Shown: positions 35,907-45,063, numbered from the stretch's first letter. The stretch is 64,000 nt of DNA from an uncultured Ilyobacter sp. (GCF_963668515.1 NZ_OY764866.1:620001-684000), one strand, 5' to 3'. The notes: generated from the letters alone by a model not told the origin. A program made the numbers and translations.

Positions 35907-37156
35907 TAAAAAATGCCAGGCTGGTACTGGAAAACGGAGAAGAAGCTCTGAGAGACATATTGGTGTTAGAAGGGAAAATAGCAGAGATATCCCAGGAGAT
36001 AGGTATAGAGGATGCTATTAAAAAAATATTCAAGGATAACACTCATCTTGTAAGAATGGACTATCTAGATCTTGAGGGGAGATACCTAATTCCCGGAATA
36101 GTGGATCCCCATGTTCATATGAGGGATCCAGGCTTGACTCACAAAGAGAGTGCGACAACTGGATCTATGGCGTGTGCCAAGGGTGGGGTTACGACCTTTG
36201 TAGATATGCCTAACACAATTCCAGCTACCATAACAGAAGAAGTCCTTGAGGACAAAAGAGGGATATTTAAAAATAAGACTTATGTGGATTATGGTTTTCA
36301 TTTTGGTGCCGCTGGAGATAATAACAGCCAAGAAATAAAGAATGTAAAAAACATAGCTTCTACAAAGGTATTTTTAAATATTTCAACAGGTAAGATGATG
36401 GTAGAAAATGATGAAATTTTAAATGAGATCTTTTCAGAGTCTAAAATTGTTAGTGTCCATGCAGAGGAGGATATGGTAAAGAAGGCCATATCTCTTTCTA
36501 GAAAAAATAAGAATGAACTGTATCTCTGTCATCTCTCCCTCGCAGAAGAAGTGGAAGATCTAAAAAAGGCAAAGGCTGAAGGAATGAAGATATACGGCGA
36601 GGTAACTCCTCATCATCTTTTTCTGAATACCAGTCACAGAGATGAAAATGAAGAGAGCAAAAAACTGCTCATAATGAAACCTGAGCTTAAAAGCGGTGAC
36701 GATAATGAATGCCTGTGGGAGGCTCTGAATAATGGAATAATAGATACAGTGGGAACTGATCATGCTCCTCATCTTTTATCTGAAAAAATGGAAAAGACAA
36801 CTTTTGGAATTCCAGGAGTAGAACATTCTTTAGAAATGATGCTGAGAGGTCTAAAGGAAGGAAAGATGAGTATGAAAAGGCTTATAGAGGTTATGAGTGA
36901 AAATCCTGCTAAAATCTTTAATATAAAAAACAAGGGGAAAATAAAGGTCGGGTATGATGCAGACTTTGTAGAGCTAGATATGGATCAAGAGAGAATCATA
37001 GAAAGAGAAGAGGTAGTATCTAAGTGTGGATGGAGCCCTTATGAAGGGCTGAAAACAGGGGGAACTGTACTGACAACTATTGTCAGAGGCGAGATAGTAT
37101 ATAAAAATGGAAACTTTAAAAATAAAATCGGAAGGGAAGTGGAATTTAATGGATAG
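35900..37156 (+). CDS. pyrC: Dihydroorotase
   Basis: A 418-residue zinc amidohydrolase that closes N-carbamoyl-aspartate to dihydroorotate. The metal-binding PHVHMRDPG sits near residue 70, a histidine-bearing EVTPHHLF near 235, and GTDHAPH near 285 holds the catalytic Asp. Length and motifs indicate the longer, type I dihydroorotase. It overlaps pyrF by seven bases and pyrE by eight, indicating tight translational coupling. Confidence 0.93.
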   Translation: MLIKNARLVLENGEEALRDILVLEGKIAEISQEIGIEDAIKKIFKDNTHLVRMDYLDLEGRYLIPGIVDPHVHMRDPGLTHKESATTGSMACAKGGVTTFVDMPNTIPATITEEVLEDKRGIFKNKTYVDYGFHFGAAGDNNSQEIKNVKNIASTKVFLNISTGKMMVENDEILNEIFSESKIVSVHAEEDMVKKAISLSRKNKNELYLCHLSLAEEVEDLKKAKAEGMKIYGEVTPHHLFLNTSHRDENEESKKLLIMKPELKSGDDNECLWEALNNGIIDTVGTDHAPHLLSEKMEKTTFGIPGVEHSLEMMLRGLKEGKMSMKRLIEVMSENPAKIFNIKNKGKIKVGYDADFVELDMDQERIIEREEVVSKCGWSPYEGLKTGGTVLTTIVRGEIVYKNGNFKNKIGREVEFNG

Positions 37157-37772
37157 AGCAAAAGAGGTAGCAAAAGTACTTTTAGATACAGAGGCAGTGA
37201 GGTTAAATGTAAAGGAGCCTTTCACCTACGTATCTGGAATCAAGAGTCCTATTTACTGTGACAACAGAAAGGTGATAGGTTATCCTGAAGGGAGAAAGAT
37301 AGTTGTGGAAGGTTTCGTAGAACTTCTTCAAAACAAAGAATATGATGTAGTTGCAGGTACTGCAACAGCGGGAATACCGTGGGCAGCATTTATAGCTGAA
37401 AAGCTAGACAAACCTATGTCATATATCAGATCAAAGAAAAAAGAGCATGGAGCAGGGAAACAGATAGAAGGGGCGGACCTAAAGGGGAAAAGAGTAATAG
37501 TAATAGAAGATCTTATCTCTACCGGTGGAAGCTCTATAAAAGCTGTGGAAGCTGCGAGGGAAGCGGGGGCAGCTCATGTGGAAGTGTTGGCAATATTTTC
37601 TTATGAGTTTGAAAAAGCTGCTAAGAGTTTTGAAGAGGCAAAGTGTGAATGCCAAACAATATCTAGCTTTTCAACTCTTATAGGTCTTGCAGAAAATAAT
37701 AACTACCTGAACTCAGAAGAAGCTGAAATAGCTATGAAATGGAATAAAAATCCCAACGAATGGGGGAGATAA
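37149..37772 (+). CDS. pyrE: Orotate phosphoribosyltransferase
   Basis: A 208-residue type I phosphoribosyltransferase that couples orotate to PRPP. The PRPP-binding motif VIVIEDLISTGGSS near residues 115-130 and the RSKKKEHG loop are typical. The ATG at 37149 overlaps the pyrC stop region; a start 14 codons earlier lies deep inside pyrC and has no better site. Last gene of the pyr operon; carbamoyl phosphate synthase genes are not in this window. Confidence 0.93.
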   Translation: MDRAKEVAKVLLDTEAVRLNVKEPFTYVSGIKSPIYCDNRKVIGYPEGRKIVVEGFVELLQNKEYDVVAGTATAGIPWAAFIAEKLDKPMSYIRSKKKEHGAGKQIEGADLKGKRVIVIEDLISTGGSSIKAVEAAREAGAAHVEVLAIFSYEFEKAAKSFEEAKCECQTISSFSTLIGLAENNNYLNSEEAEIAMKWNKNPNEWGR

Positions 37773-37806
37773 TTAAAGAAGATAGAGATTGATTGTTTAA
37801 AAATCG

Positions 37807-37835
37807 TTGACAAATGGACAAAATTACTATATGAT
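37807..37835 (+). promoter_or_regulatory. Promoter of the ilvBN leader
   Basis: TTGACA (37807-37812), exactly 17 bases, TATGAT (37830-37835). Near consensus. The leader-peptide ATG is 35 bases downstream. Confidence 0.7.
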
Positions 37836-37870
37836 TAGTACTAATAAAAGCTATTTACAGGAGAAATAAT

Positions 37871-37936
37871 ATGACTTTTAATAGATTTGAATATAAATTT
37901 TTTCTCATTATCATACTGATTTGCTCTCAGGTTTAA
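37871..37936 (+). CDS. ilvBN leader peptide (21 aa, putative)
   Basis: A 21-codon ORF behind AGGAG (37859-37863). The encoded peptide is MTFNRFEYKFFL followed by IIILICSQV: a run of Leu-Ile-Ile-Ile-Leu-Ile and a final Val. Such clustering of branched-chain residues just upstream of acetolactate synthase genes is the hallmark of ilv/leu leader peptides. Ribosome stalling at these codons when Ile, Leu or Val is scarce favours an antiterminator. Alternative stems and a terminator follow (38001-38066). Function inferred from layout and composition. Confidence 0.78.
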   Translation: MTFNRFEYKFFLIIILICSQV

Positions 37937-38032
37937 ACTTTGTAAAGACGAAAGTTTTTTACATAGAAGTTTGAGCCCTGTTTTGTTCCTTATAAAAAAG
38001 GCTTGAGCTGAGAGTTTACAATGAATCAAAAC

Positions 38033-38066
38033 AAGCTTGAGCCATCTGGTTTAAGCTTTTTTTTTT
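38033..38066 (+). terminator. ilv attenuator terminator
   Basis: AAGCTTGAGCC (38033-38043) pairs with GGTTTAAGCTT (38048-38058), using two G-U pairs, followed by eight more T. An upstream GGCTTGAGCT (38000-38009) can instead pair with AGCTTGAGCC, giving a competing antiterminator. A further hairpin AAACTTT/AAAGTTT lies just after the leader peptide. Between here and ilvB (38067-38178) nothing else is seen apart from the GGGGGTGGGAG-type ribosome site. Confidence 0.8.
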
Positions 38067-38178
38067 AGAGAGACTACCGAGGCAGTTAGTCAGTTATTTT
38101 GGTAAATTAAATAGCATTGGGTATTAGATTAAAGTTCAGCAACGATGAAGTAGTTAAACATGGGGGTGGGAGATACAG

Positions 38179-39864
38179 ATGAGTTATAAGAGTTTTATAA
38201 AAGGGTCAAGAATTGTATTGGAAGTTTTGAAAAGGATGGGCGTAAAAGATATATTTGGCTATCCTGGAGGAGCAGTTATTCCAATTTATGATGCTTTTTA
38301 TGATTTTGATGGGATAAAACATTATCTATCAAGGCATGAGCAGGGTGCTACTCATGCTGCAGATGGTTATGCAAGGACTACTGGGAAAACCGGAGTATGC
38401 ATTGCAACGTCCGGACCGGGAGCTACAAATACAGTCACAGGGATAATGACTGCCTATATGGATTCTGTGCCTCTTTTGGTAATAACAGGACAAGTTCCTA
38501 CAAGCTTTCTAGGAAGAGATTCATTTCAAGAATCTGATATACTGGGTATAACATCACCAATCACAAAACATAATTATCTTGTAAAAAATATAGAAGAGCT
38601 TCCTGGAATTCTTAAAGAAGCCTATGCTCTTACTAAAAAAGGAAGACCGGGACCTGTACTTATTGATATCCCAAAAGATATACAGATGCAGGAAATTTCA
38701 GTAGAAAAGTTTGAAGAATTATATGCAATTAACTGCGAATATGTGGGAAATAAATATCCTAAAAAATACGGTTCAAAAGATATTGATGCTGCTGTGGAGC
38801 TTATAAAAACTGCAAATCATCCCGTATTTATTATCGGCGGAGGGGTCATGAATGCAGGGGCGGCTGAAGAAACTCAAAAGCTGCTATCAAAAATAAAAGC
38901 ACCTAGTGTAGCTACTCTTATGGGTCTAGGAGGAGTTCCTCATAATTTTCCAGGACACATGGGAATGATAGGTATGCATGGGAAGGTATGGGCCAACAGA
39001 TGTGTAAATGAGGCTGATCTTGTTGTTTCTCTTGGAATGAGATTTGATGACAGGATAGTCGGGGATCCAGATAAATTTGCACCTCATGCAAAAAAAATAC
39101 ATGTGGATATAGATGCGGCGGAAATAAATAAAAATGTCAAAATAGACCTTCCACTTATAGGAGATGCCAAAGATGTGTTAGAGGACCTTCTTAATGCAGG
39201 TATAGAGGCTGATTTTTCTGAGTGGTTGGAAAAATGTGAGTCTTATATACTGGATGAAGACTCGCAGGGAGACTGTCTGAATCAGGTAAGTACGGTCAAG
39301 TACCTAGGAGATATTTTACCAGACAGCAGCATAGTAGTGACTGATGTGGGGCAGCACCAGATGTTTACTGCCCAGCATTTTAAATTTAAGCAACCTCTTT
39401 CCTTCTGTACATCTGGAGGTGCTGGAACCATGGGATACGGCCTTCCTGCGGCCATAGGAGCACAGGTTGGAAATCCGGATAAAAGGGTAATTGCCATCAT
39501 AGGAGATGGAGGATTTCAGATGAATCAGCAAGAGCTTATTGTGCTGAAACAATACAACCTTCCTGTAAAGATTTTTATATTAAATAATGGGACATTAGGA
39601 ATGGTTAGACAATGGCAAGAACTGTTTAACCAAAAGAGATATTCTGAAGTAATTTTGGATGTAAATCCTGATTTTGTAAAACTTGCAGAGGCAAATGGTT
39701 TAAGAGGGGTAAGGGTAAATAGTGTAGAGGAACTAAAGCAGATTGAAGAGATGATAAATGATGATCTGCCGCTTCTTGTGGATGTAGTAGTTCCTAGAGA
39801 GTGTAATGTATATCCGATAATACCGGCAGGTAAGTCTTTTTCAGAAACGATAATAGGGGAGTGA
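38179..39864 (+). CDS. ilvB: Acetolactate synthase large (catalytic) subunit
   Basis: A 561-residue thiamine-diphosphate enzyme making acetolactate or acetohydroxybutyrate, the first common step of valine, leucine and isoleucine synthesis. Visible are the catalytic glutamate in SRHEQGATHAA, TSGPGATN, the FAD-binding central domain (GMRFDDR) and the ThDP motif GDGGFQMNQQEL...NN. Biosynthetic type because a regulatory subunit gene follows immediately. Preceded by an apparent leader-peptide attenuator. Confidence 0.95.
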   Translation: MSYKSFIKGSRIVLEVLKRMGVKDIFGYPGGAVIPIYDAFYDFDGIKHYLSRHEQGATHAADGYARTTGKTGVCIATSGPGATNTVTGIMTAYMDSVPLLVITGQVPTSFLGRDSFQESDILGITSPITKHNYLVKNIEELPGILKEAYALTKKGRPGPVLIDIPKDIQMQEISVEKFEELYAINCEYVGNKYPKKYGSKDIDAAVELIKTANHPVFIIGGGVMNAGAAEETQKLLSKIKAPSVATLMGLGGVPHNFPGHMGMIGMHGKVWANRCVNEADLVVSLGMRFDDRIVGDPDKFAPHAKKIHVDIDAAEINKNVKIDLPLIGDAKDVLEDLLNAGIEADFSEWLEKCESYILDEDSQGDCLNQVSTVKYLGDILPDSSIVVTDVGQHQMFTAQHFKFKQPLSFCTSGGAGTMGYGLPAAIGAQVGNPDKRVIAIIGDGGFQMNQQELIVLKQYNLPVKIFILNNGTLGMVRQWQELFNQKRYSEVILDVNPDFVKLAEANGLRGVRVNSVEELKQIEEMINDDLPLLVDVVVPRECNVYPIIPAGKSFSETIIGE

Positions 39865-39869
39865 ATGGG

Positions 39870-40355
39870 ATGAAATACAGGGAAATACTTATAATAATGA
39901 ACAATAAACCAGGGGTTTTGAGTAAAATATCAGGATTGTTTCAAAAGAGGGGAATCAATATAGAAACAATTACTGCAGGGGAAAGTTATCCTGCAGATCT
40001 TGTGAGAATGACAGTGTGTGGAAACTGGGATGAGTATACAGTTCATCAGATAATGGCCCAGGCAGAAAAACTTTTTGATGTGAGATTTGTAAAAGAGTTT
40101 GACGAGAAAAACAGTGTAGACAGGGAATTGGCACTTATCAAATTAAAGGCAGATGACTCTAGAAGGGCTGAAATAATGCAGGTAACTACAATTTATAGGG
40201 GAAATATTGTAGATGTGGGAAGAGAAAGCCTCATAATAGAGATCACAGGGGGAAAAGAGAAAATAAAAGGTTTTCTTGAATATGTAGAAACCTTTGGAAT
40301 TTTAGAAGTTGCAAGAACCGGCGTAACGAGCATGACAAGAGGAAGTGAATTGTAA
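39870..40355 (+). CDS. ilvN: Acetolactate synthase small (regulatory) subunit
   Basis: A 161-residue ACT-domain protein conferring valine feedback on IlvB. The N-terminal ACT domain (NKPGVLSKISGLFQKRGINIETI) and the C-terminal part (ALIKLKA...GFLEYVETFGILEVARTG) match the long form of the subunit. The ATG at 39870 is 8 bases after AGGGGAG; an in-frame GTG at 39861 overlaps that site. Begins 5 bases after the ilvB stop. Confidence 0.93.
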   Translation: MKYREILIIMNNKPGVLSKISGLFQKRGINIETITAGESYPADLVRMTVCGNWDEYTVHQIMAQAEKLFDVRFVKEFDEKNSVDRELALIKLKADDSRRAEIMQVTTIYRGNIVDVGRESLIIEITGGKEKIKGFLEYVETFGILEVARTGVTSMTRGSEL

Positions 40356-40359
40356 TTTC

Positions 40360-40410
40360 AAATAAAAAATCACGGGGTCTATGTTAAGGCTGCCGTGATT
40401 TTTTATTTGT
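40360..40410 (+). terminator. Terminator of ilvBN
   Basis: AAAAAATCACGG pairs with CCGTGATTTTTT around a 17-base loop; the right arm itself ends in a T-run followed by ATTTG. Confidence 0.8.
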
Positions 40411-40726
40411 AATGTTTTTTTTTGAAATAAAAGTTAAAAACTCGTTTTCTTATAATGGGGATTTTTTTAAAGTTGATTCTAGGATGTTTACTTGTTATAG
40501 ATCTGAAAAAAATATAGGTATATGTAGTAAAAGGAAGGGGGAAAAAAAACATTATATAGGGGATAAGAGATTTTTTTCTGATCTTTTGTGTTTTGAATTT
40601 TTTTGTTCCCATCTTTCCAAGCCATATATTTTGGCTAAGAGCCCCTATACCCCCAACTAGAATAATGGCAATAGACAAAATTAAGGTGGAATCAGTTATT
40701 ATTATAAGAATTCTCTTTAAATCCAT
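40403..40726 (-). CDS. Possible small membrane protein (doubtful)
   Basis: A 107-codon frame with a plausible AGAGGTG site about 10 bases before the ATG and a hydrophobic first 35 residues (LILSIAIILVGGIGAL). The second half is a low-complexity Lys/Phe/Ile-rich stretch and its end runs into the ilvBN terminator, which argues against a full-length protein. It may be the intact start of a decayed gene. No family recognised. Confidence 0.25.
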   Translation of the reverse strand: MDLKRILIIITDSTLILSIAIILVGGIGALSQNIWLGKMGTKKFKTQKIRKKSLIPYIMFFFPLPFTTYTYIFFRSITSKHPRINFKKIPIIRKRVFNFYFKKKHYK

Positions 40727-40832
40727 AGGTCCACACCTCTTGACGGTATAGGTTTTATAAAAATTTCATTAAAGTTATTTACCGACAATTGCTAAGATTC
40801 CTTTTATATACACAAGAATCATCTAAAAAAAT

Positions 40833-41795
40833 TTATTTCTTAATAAGCAGACTTTTTCTTCTTTTAAATTGCTTTTCTGCCCATTTCATCCAGTGGGGCC
40901 TTGCAATGAGGCCTCTTCCTATGGCCACAAAATCAAGACAGTTATTTTCGATAAGCCAGCTGGCATCTTTTTCGGTCTTTATTTTTCGTACACCTATAAC
41001 CGGTATATTTACATGTTTTTTTATCTCTGTGCCCAGATAGATTACCCAGTCAAGGGAAAATTCTTCTGGAAGATCAATTTTGATTTCAGACTTATAAGTA
41101 GGATCTGGTACTCCGCTAGAAACGTGGAGAAGATCCACCCCTATACTCTCTAAATAATGCGCTATCTCTATACCATCCTCTAGGCAAGGCTCGTTGCCAC
41201 CCATTCTATAGCCCAGAATAAAGTTGTCGTCAAAAAGGTCTCTGGTACGCTCTATGAGCTCTTTGTTGAAGTACATTCTTTTTTCGAAGCCCCCTCCGTA
41301 CTTATCTGTACGGGTGTTCCAAAGACGTGAGTTCAGTTGTGAGAGAAGGTAGGTGTGTGCCCCGTGAATCTCAACCCCGTCAAAGCCGCATTTTTTTGCC
41401 CTGTGGAATGCTTCTACAAATTGATCTAGTATTTTATCAAGAACTTTCTCTTCTACAGTTGCTATCTCTTCCTTAAATCCTGCATGGTGTATCTGTATTA
41501 TGGCAGGGACACTCCATTTATGGCAGATTTTGGCTATTTCAGAAAGACCCGGAATGAAACTGTCATCCCATATCCCGATTTGGTTTGGACGGAGTTTTCC
41601 ATCAGAGGCCACACAGGAAGCCTCTACGATTATAAGCCCCACCCCATTTCTAGCTACGTCCTCGTACCAGTCTACAAGTTCTTTTGTGACAAGTCCGTCT
41701 TTTTTTACCAGGGAAAATCTCACCATAGGGGGAAGTACAATTCTGTTTTTTATCTCCATATTTTTTATTTTATAAGGTGAAAAAATTGTAGTCAT
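40833..41795 (-). CDS. NADH:flavin oxidoreductase, old yellow enzyme family
   Basis: A 320-residue FMN TIM-barrel oxidoreductase. The N-terminal IKNRIVLPPMVRF, IIVEASCVASDGKL, IQIHHAG and the GFDGVEIHGAHTYLLSQ motif define the family; VAIGRGLIARPHW closes the barrel. It lacks the extra iron-sulfur/NAD domains of 2,4-dienoyl-CoA reductase-like members, so it is the short OYE/YqjM-like form. Reduces activated C=C bonds; physiological substrate unknown. OYE genes are NemR targets in E. coli, but no operator like those at 46.8 and 51.2 kb is seen before it. Confidence 0.87.
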   Translation of the reverse strand: MTTIFSPYKIKNMEIKNRIVLPPMVRFSLVKKDGLVTKELVDWYEDVARNGVGLIIVEASCVASDGKLRPNQIGIWDDSFIPGLSEIAKICHKWSVPAIIQIHHAGFKEEIATVEEKVLDKILDQFVEAFHRAKKCGFDGVEIHGAHTYLLSQLNSRLWNTRTDKYGGGFEKRMYFNKELIERTRDLFDDNFILGYRMGGNEPCLEDGIEIAHYLESIGVDLLHVSSGVPDPTYKSEIKIDLPEEFSLDWVIYLGTEIKKHVNIPVIGVRKIKTEKDASWLIENNCLDFVAIGRGLIARPHWMKWAEKQFKRRKSLLIKK

Positions 41796-42088
41796 GTTGC
41801 CTCCGATATTGTTTAAAAAACTTAATTTTAAAGATATTCTAAGATTTTATCAAAAAACCGGTAAAAAAACTAGAAAAACAATATTCATAAGAAACGAGTA
41901 AATTTTATTTTTTAATCATTTATTGCACGAAATTATGACAAACTTAAGCTTAAAGTCCTATAATTTATTAATATTAAAATATTTTTTCAAAAAATAAAAA
42001 TAATAAATATTAAGAACATTCAGATAAATTAAAAATTATGATATAATATGATGAATTTTTATATAAGATACATAAAAGGAGGAAAATA

Positions 42089-43708
42089 ATGATCGCAACA
42101 AGTAACCTTTCAATGAGTTTTGGGGGAAGGAAGCTTTTCGAAGATGTAAATGTAAAATTTACTCCTGGGAATTGCTACGGACTAATAGGTGCAAACGGTG
42201 CCGGTAAATCAACTTTTGTAAAAATACTTTCTGGAGAACTAGACCCTACTGAGGGAGAAGTTATTTTTGACAAGAAAAAAAGTATGGCAGTATTAAAGCA
42301 GGATCACTTTGCTTATGAAGAAAATGATGTTTTAGACGTGGTACTAATGGGACACGAAGAGCTTTATTCAATAAAAAAAGAGCAGGAAGAATTATACTCT
42401 AAACCTGATGCAACTGAAGAAGATTATGCTAGGGCAGGAGAGCTAACTGATAGAATAGAAGAGCTAGATGGTTGGTCAGCAGAAACAAATGCAGAGAAAA
42501 TACTAATGGGACTAGGTATAGGGGCGGATCTTCATACTAAAATGATGAAAGAACTCACAGAGGGAGAAAAAGTAAAAGTTCTCCTAGCTCAGGCCATATT
42601 CGGAGATCCAGATGTACTTTTACTTGACGAGCCTACCAACGGACTTGATATCATGGCTATCTCTTGGCTTGAAAATTTCCTTATGACACTTGAGAATACA
42701 ACTGTCATAGTTATATCCCATGACAGACACTTTTTAAATAAGGTGTGTACTCATATCGCAGACGTTGATTATGGTAAGGTAAAAATGTATGTAGGTAACT
42801 ATGACTTCTGGTATGAGTCAAACCAGCTTATGGTTACACTTATAAATAATAAAAATAAAAAACTTGAGCAAAAGAGAGCCGAACTAAAAGAGTTTATCGC
42901 CAGGTTTAGTGCCAACGCTTCTAAATCAAAACAGGCGACCTCTAGAAAGAAACAGCTAGAAAATCTTCAGTTAGAAGATATGCAGGTTTCTAACAGAAAG
43001 TATCCGTTTATAGAGTTTAAAGCAGAGAGAGAATCTGGAAATAACATTTTGAAGGTAGAAAATCTTACGAAAACCATTGACGGTGTAAAAGTAATAGATA
43101 ACCTGAGCTTTACAATCAATCCTAAGGACAAGGTTATTCTTTTGTCTAAAAATGATATAGTAAAAACTACACTTCTTTCAATACTTGCAGGAGAGATAGA
43201 GCCAGATAGCGGAAGCTACACTTGGGGAGTTACGACGACTCAGGCTTACATGCCTAGAGACAACTCAAAATTCTTTGAAGGTTCCGACCTTGCATTGATT
43301 GACTGGCTGAGACAGTATTCTCCAGACCAGCATGATTCCTTTGTAAGAGGGTTTTTAGGAAGAATGCTCTTCTCAGGAGAGGAATCTTTCAAGAAGGTAA
43401 ATGTTCTTTCGGGAGGAGAGAAAGTAAGATGTATGCTTTCTAGAATGATGCTTACAGGATCTAACGTACTTTTATTTGATAACCCTACAGATCACTTGGA
43501 TCTAGAATCGATAACATCTTTAAACAAGGCACTTGTTAAATTTGACGAAACAATTATTTTTGCCGCTCATGACCATGAGTTTATACAGACTGTGGCAAAC
43601 AGAATAATTGAGATTACTCCTAATGGAATACTTGATAAATTATTGGAATATGATGACTATATTCAGGATGAGGCTGTACAGGAAAGACTAGAACAGCTTT
43701 ACGGATAG
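42089..43708 (+). CDS. ABC-F family ATPase (YkpA/YbiT type)
   Basis: A 539-residue soluble protein with two ABC domains and no membrane part, likely a ribosome-associated translation factor. Domain 1 has Walker A GANGAGKST (34-42), a signature reading LTEGEKVKV instead of LSGGQ, and LLLDEPTNGLD. A linker rich in Lys/Arg follows. Domain 2 has a degenerate Walker A (SKNDIVKTT near 355) and LLFDNPTDHLD, where the usual catalytic Glu is Asn. A degenerate second Walker A is also known in Bacillus YkpA. The ATG follows AAAGGAGG. Confidence 0.87.
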   Translation: MIATSNLSMSFGGRKLFEDVNVKFTPGNCYGLIGANGAGKSTFVKILSGELDPTEGEVIFDKKKSMAVLKQDHFAYEENDVLDVVLMGHEELYSIKKEQEELYSKPDATEEDYARAGELTDRIEELDGWSAETNAEKILMGLGIGADLHTKMMKELTEGEKVKVLLAQAIFGDPDVLLLDEPTNGLDIMAISWLENFLMTLENTTVIVISHDRHFLNKVCTHIADVDYGKVKMYVGNYDFWYESNQLMVTLINNKNKKLEQKRAELKEFIARFSANASKSKQATSRKKQLENLQLEDMQVSNRKYPFIEFKAERESGNNILKVENLTKTIDGVKVIDNLSFTINPKDKVILLSKNDIVKTTLLSILAGEIEPDSGSYTWGVTTTQAYMPRDNSKFFEGSDLALIDWLRQYSPDQHDSFVRGFLGRMLFSGEESFKKVNVLSGGEKVRCMLSRMMLTGSNVLLFDNPTDHLDLESITSLNKALVKFDETIIFAAHDHEFIQTVANRIIEITPNGILDKLLEYDDYIQDEAVQERLEQLYG

Positions 43709-43786
43709 CAATATTGAGGGTGCAGAATTTTCTGTGCCCTTTTATTATAAAGGAGTATAGCTACAGGATAAATAAAGGAGGGAAAT

Positions 43787-44422
43787 ATGAAAATAGTGGA
43801 TCTTACACATATGATTAGGGAAAATATGTCTGTGTTTCCAGGTTCTGAAAGTCCTAAATTTGAGAGTATAGGGCTTTTGGAAAAAGATGGTTTTGAGGAG
43901 AAAAAAATAACTATTTATTCACATACCGGGACTCATATGGATGCCCCTAGGCACATCATCGGTGGGGGTAAAGGACTTGATGATTTTTCTGCAGATAAAT
44001 TTCTAGGAAAAGGTGCATTAGTTGATGCTAGAGGTAAAAGTGACATAGACCTTGACCTTCTCGTTAAATATGAAAAAGAGATAGAAAAAAGTGAATTTGT
44101 CCTCATAGATACAGGATGGGGCAGATACTGGGGAGAAAAAGATTACTATAGAGGTTTTCTCTGTATGACAAAAGAGGCCGCCCAGTGGCTCTCCTGCAAG
44201 AAGATAAAAGGGCTAGGTATAGATGCCATATCAGTAGACCCTGTAGAGAGTTCGGACCTTGCCAACCACAATATTTTGCTCAGAAAAGAGATACTGATAA
44301 TAGAAAATTTAAAAATTCCTGAGAAACTTTATGGAAAGGAATTTTTATTTTCAGCTCTACCTTTAAAAATAGAAAATTCTGACGGTTCCCCTATACGGGC
44401 TGTAGCTATCCTGGATATCTGA
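43787..44422 (+). CDS. Cyclase family protein (KynB-like metal-dependent hydrolase)
   Basis: A 211-residue protein of the putative cyclase/arylformamidase family (Pfam Cyclase). DLTHMI at the N-terminus, the metal-binding HTGTHMDAPRH near residues 47-57, and GIDAISVDP near 147 match. Members include kynurenine formamidase and isatin hydrolase; no tryptophan-degradation genes are nearby, so the substrate is open. Good AGGAGGG ribosome site. It ends two bases before a convergent small gene. Confidence 0.8.
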   Translation: MKIVDLTHMIRENMSVFPGSESPKFESIGLLEKDGFEEKKITIYSHTGTHMDAPRHIIGGGKGLDDFSADKFLGKGALVDARGKSDIDLDLLVKYEKEIEKSEFVLIDTGWGRYWGEKDYYRGFLCMTKEAAQWLSCKKIKGLGIDAISVDPVESSDLANHNILLRKEILIIENLKIPEKLYGKEFLFSALPLKIENSDGSPIRAVAILDI

Positions 44423-44424
44423 TA

Positions 44425-44601
44425 CTATTTTTTTACCTTCTCCCTGTTGGGACAGAATTCGATTTCACTTCCCTTAAAAGTTTGTCTTCCCTTGCAGAAT
44501 CTCTCGTATTTTTTGCACTGGGTGCAGATACGGGCCAAATATTCATTTTTTATCTCTAGACTTTCGTCAAAAAGCTGGTAGTTATTCGAGTTTTTATTCA
44601 T
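44425..44601 (-). CDS. Small four-cysteine protein, 58 aa
   Basis: A 58-codon ORF with a strong AGGAGGT site 7 bases before the ATG. The peptide contains CTQC near 26-29, RFC at 36 and FCP at 50, arranged as a likely metal-binding or iron-sulfur site, and a basic tail. I do not recognise a named family. Its stop is two bases from the stop of the convergent cyclase gene. It leads a run of small cysteine-containing genes. Confidence 0.65.
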   Translation of the reverse strand: MNKNSNNYQLFDESLEIKNEYLARICTQCKKYERFCKGRQTFKGSEIEFCPNREKVKK

Positions 44602-44662
44602 GTAATTACCTCCTGACTTTATTTTACTTTATTTTTCAAACTTAGCAAGTAATAAATTGAAA

Positions 44663-44701
44663 AAATATAAAAAACCTCTCTAAGGAAGTGTTAGAGAGGT
44701 G
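44663..44701 (-). terminator. Terminator of the Cys-rich small domain gene
   Basis: On the minus strand ACCTCTCTAA pairs with TTAGAGAGGT, followed by TTTTTATATTTTTTC. Downstream of the gene ending at 44722. Confidence 0.75.
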
Positions 44702-44721
44702 CATATAAATTTAATATATTA

Positions 44722-45015
44722 TTATTTTTTATTTTTCAGGTGTTTATCTTTAACTATGTTGATAACAGTTTTCATTTTACCACGAATATGATCATACCCT
44801 ACATCCTTTATGTGAGGGAGGGTACACTGAGAACAGTCCTTTATTCCGTGTTCCGTATACTTGAAATTTCCTCCGCACTCTTCTCCCAGCATGTATAGAG
44901 GGCAATAACAGAACAGACAGTTAAATTTTTCCTTGTCATCCATCTTGTGACATGGGAAATACTCACACTTACTGTTTTGTACAAATTTATGGTTAAAAGC
45001 CTCTTTCTTTAACAA
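44722..45015 (-). CDS. Cysteine-rich small domain protein
   Basis: A 97-residue protein with at least eight cysteines in the order C-EYFPC, CLFCYCPLY, EECGG, DCSQC. This is the pattern of the Cysteine-rich small domain family (Pfam PF04071), proposed to bind metal and sometimes linked to cobalamin genes. The start is TTG at 45015, 6 bases after GGAGGT. It precedes glutaredoxin on the opposite flank of a 48-base gap and may share its transcript. Confidence 0.75.
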   Translation of the reverse strand: MLKKEAFNHKFVQNSKCEYFPCHKMDDKEKFNCLFCYCPLYMLGEECGGNFKYTEHGIKDCSQCTLPHIKDVGYDHIRGKMKTVINIVKDKHLKNKK

Positions 45016-45063
45016 TCAAATACCTCCATTTTATTATTTCTGTTTTATACTATGTCTGTGATG

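Noticed and set aside
40412-40660. Plus-strand 82-codon frame after ilvN
   Set aside because: Starts inside the ilvBN terminator, Lys/Phe-rich low-complexity sequence with no ribosome site.
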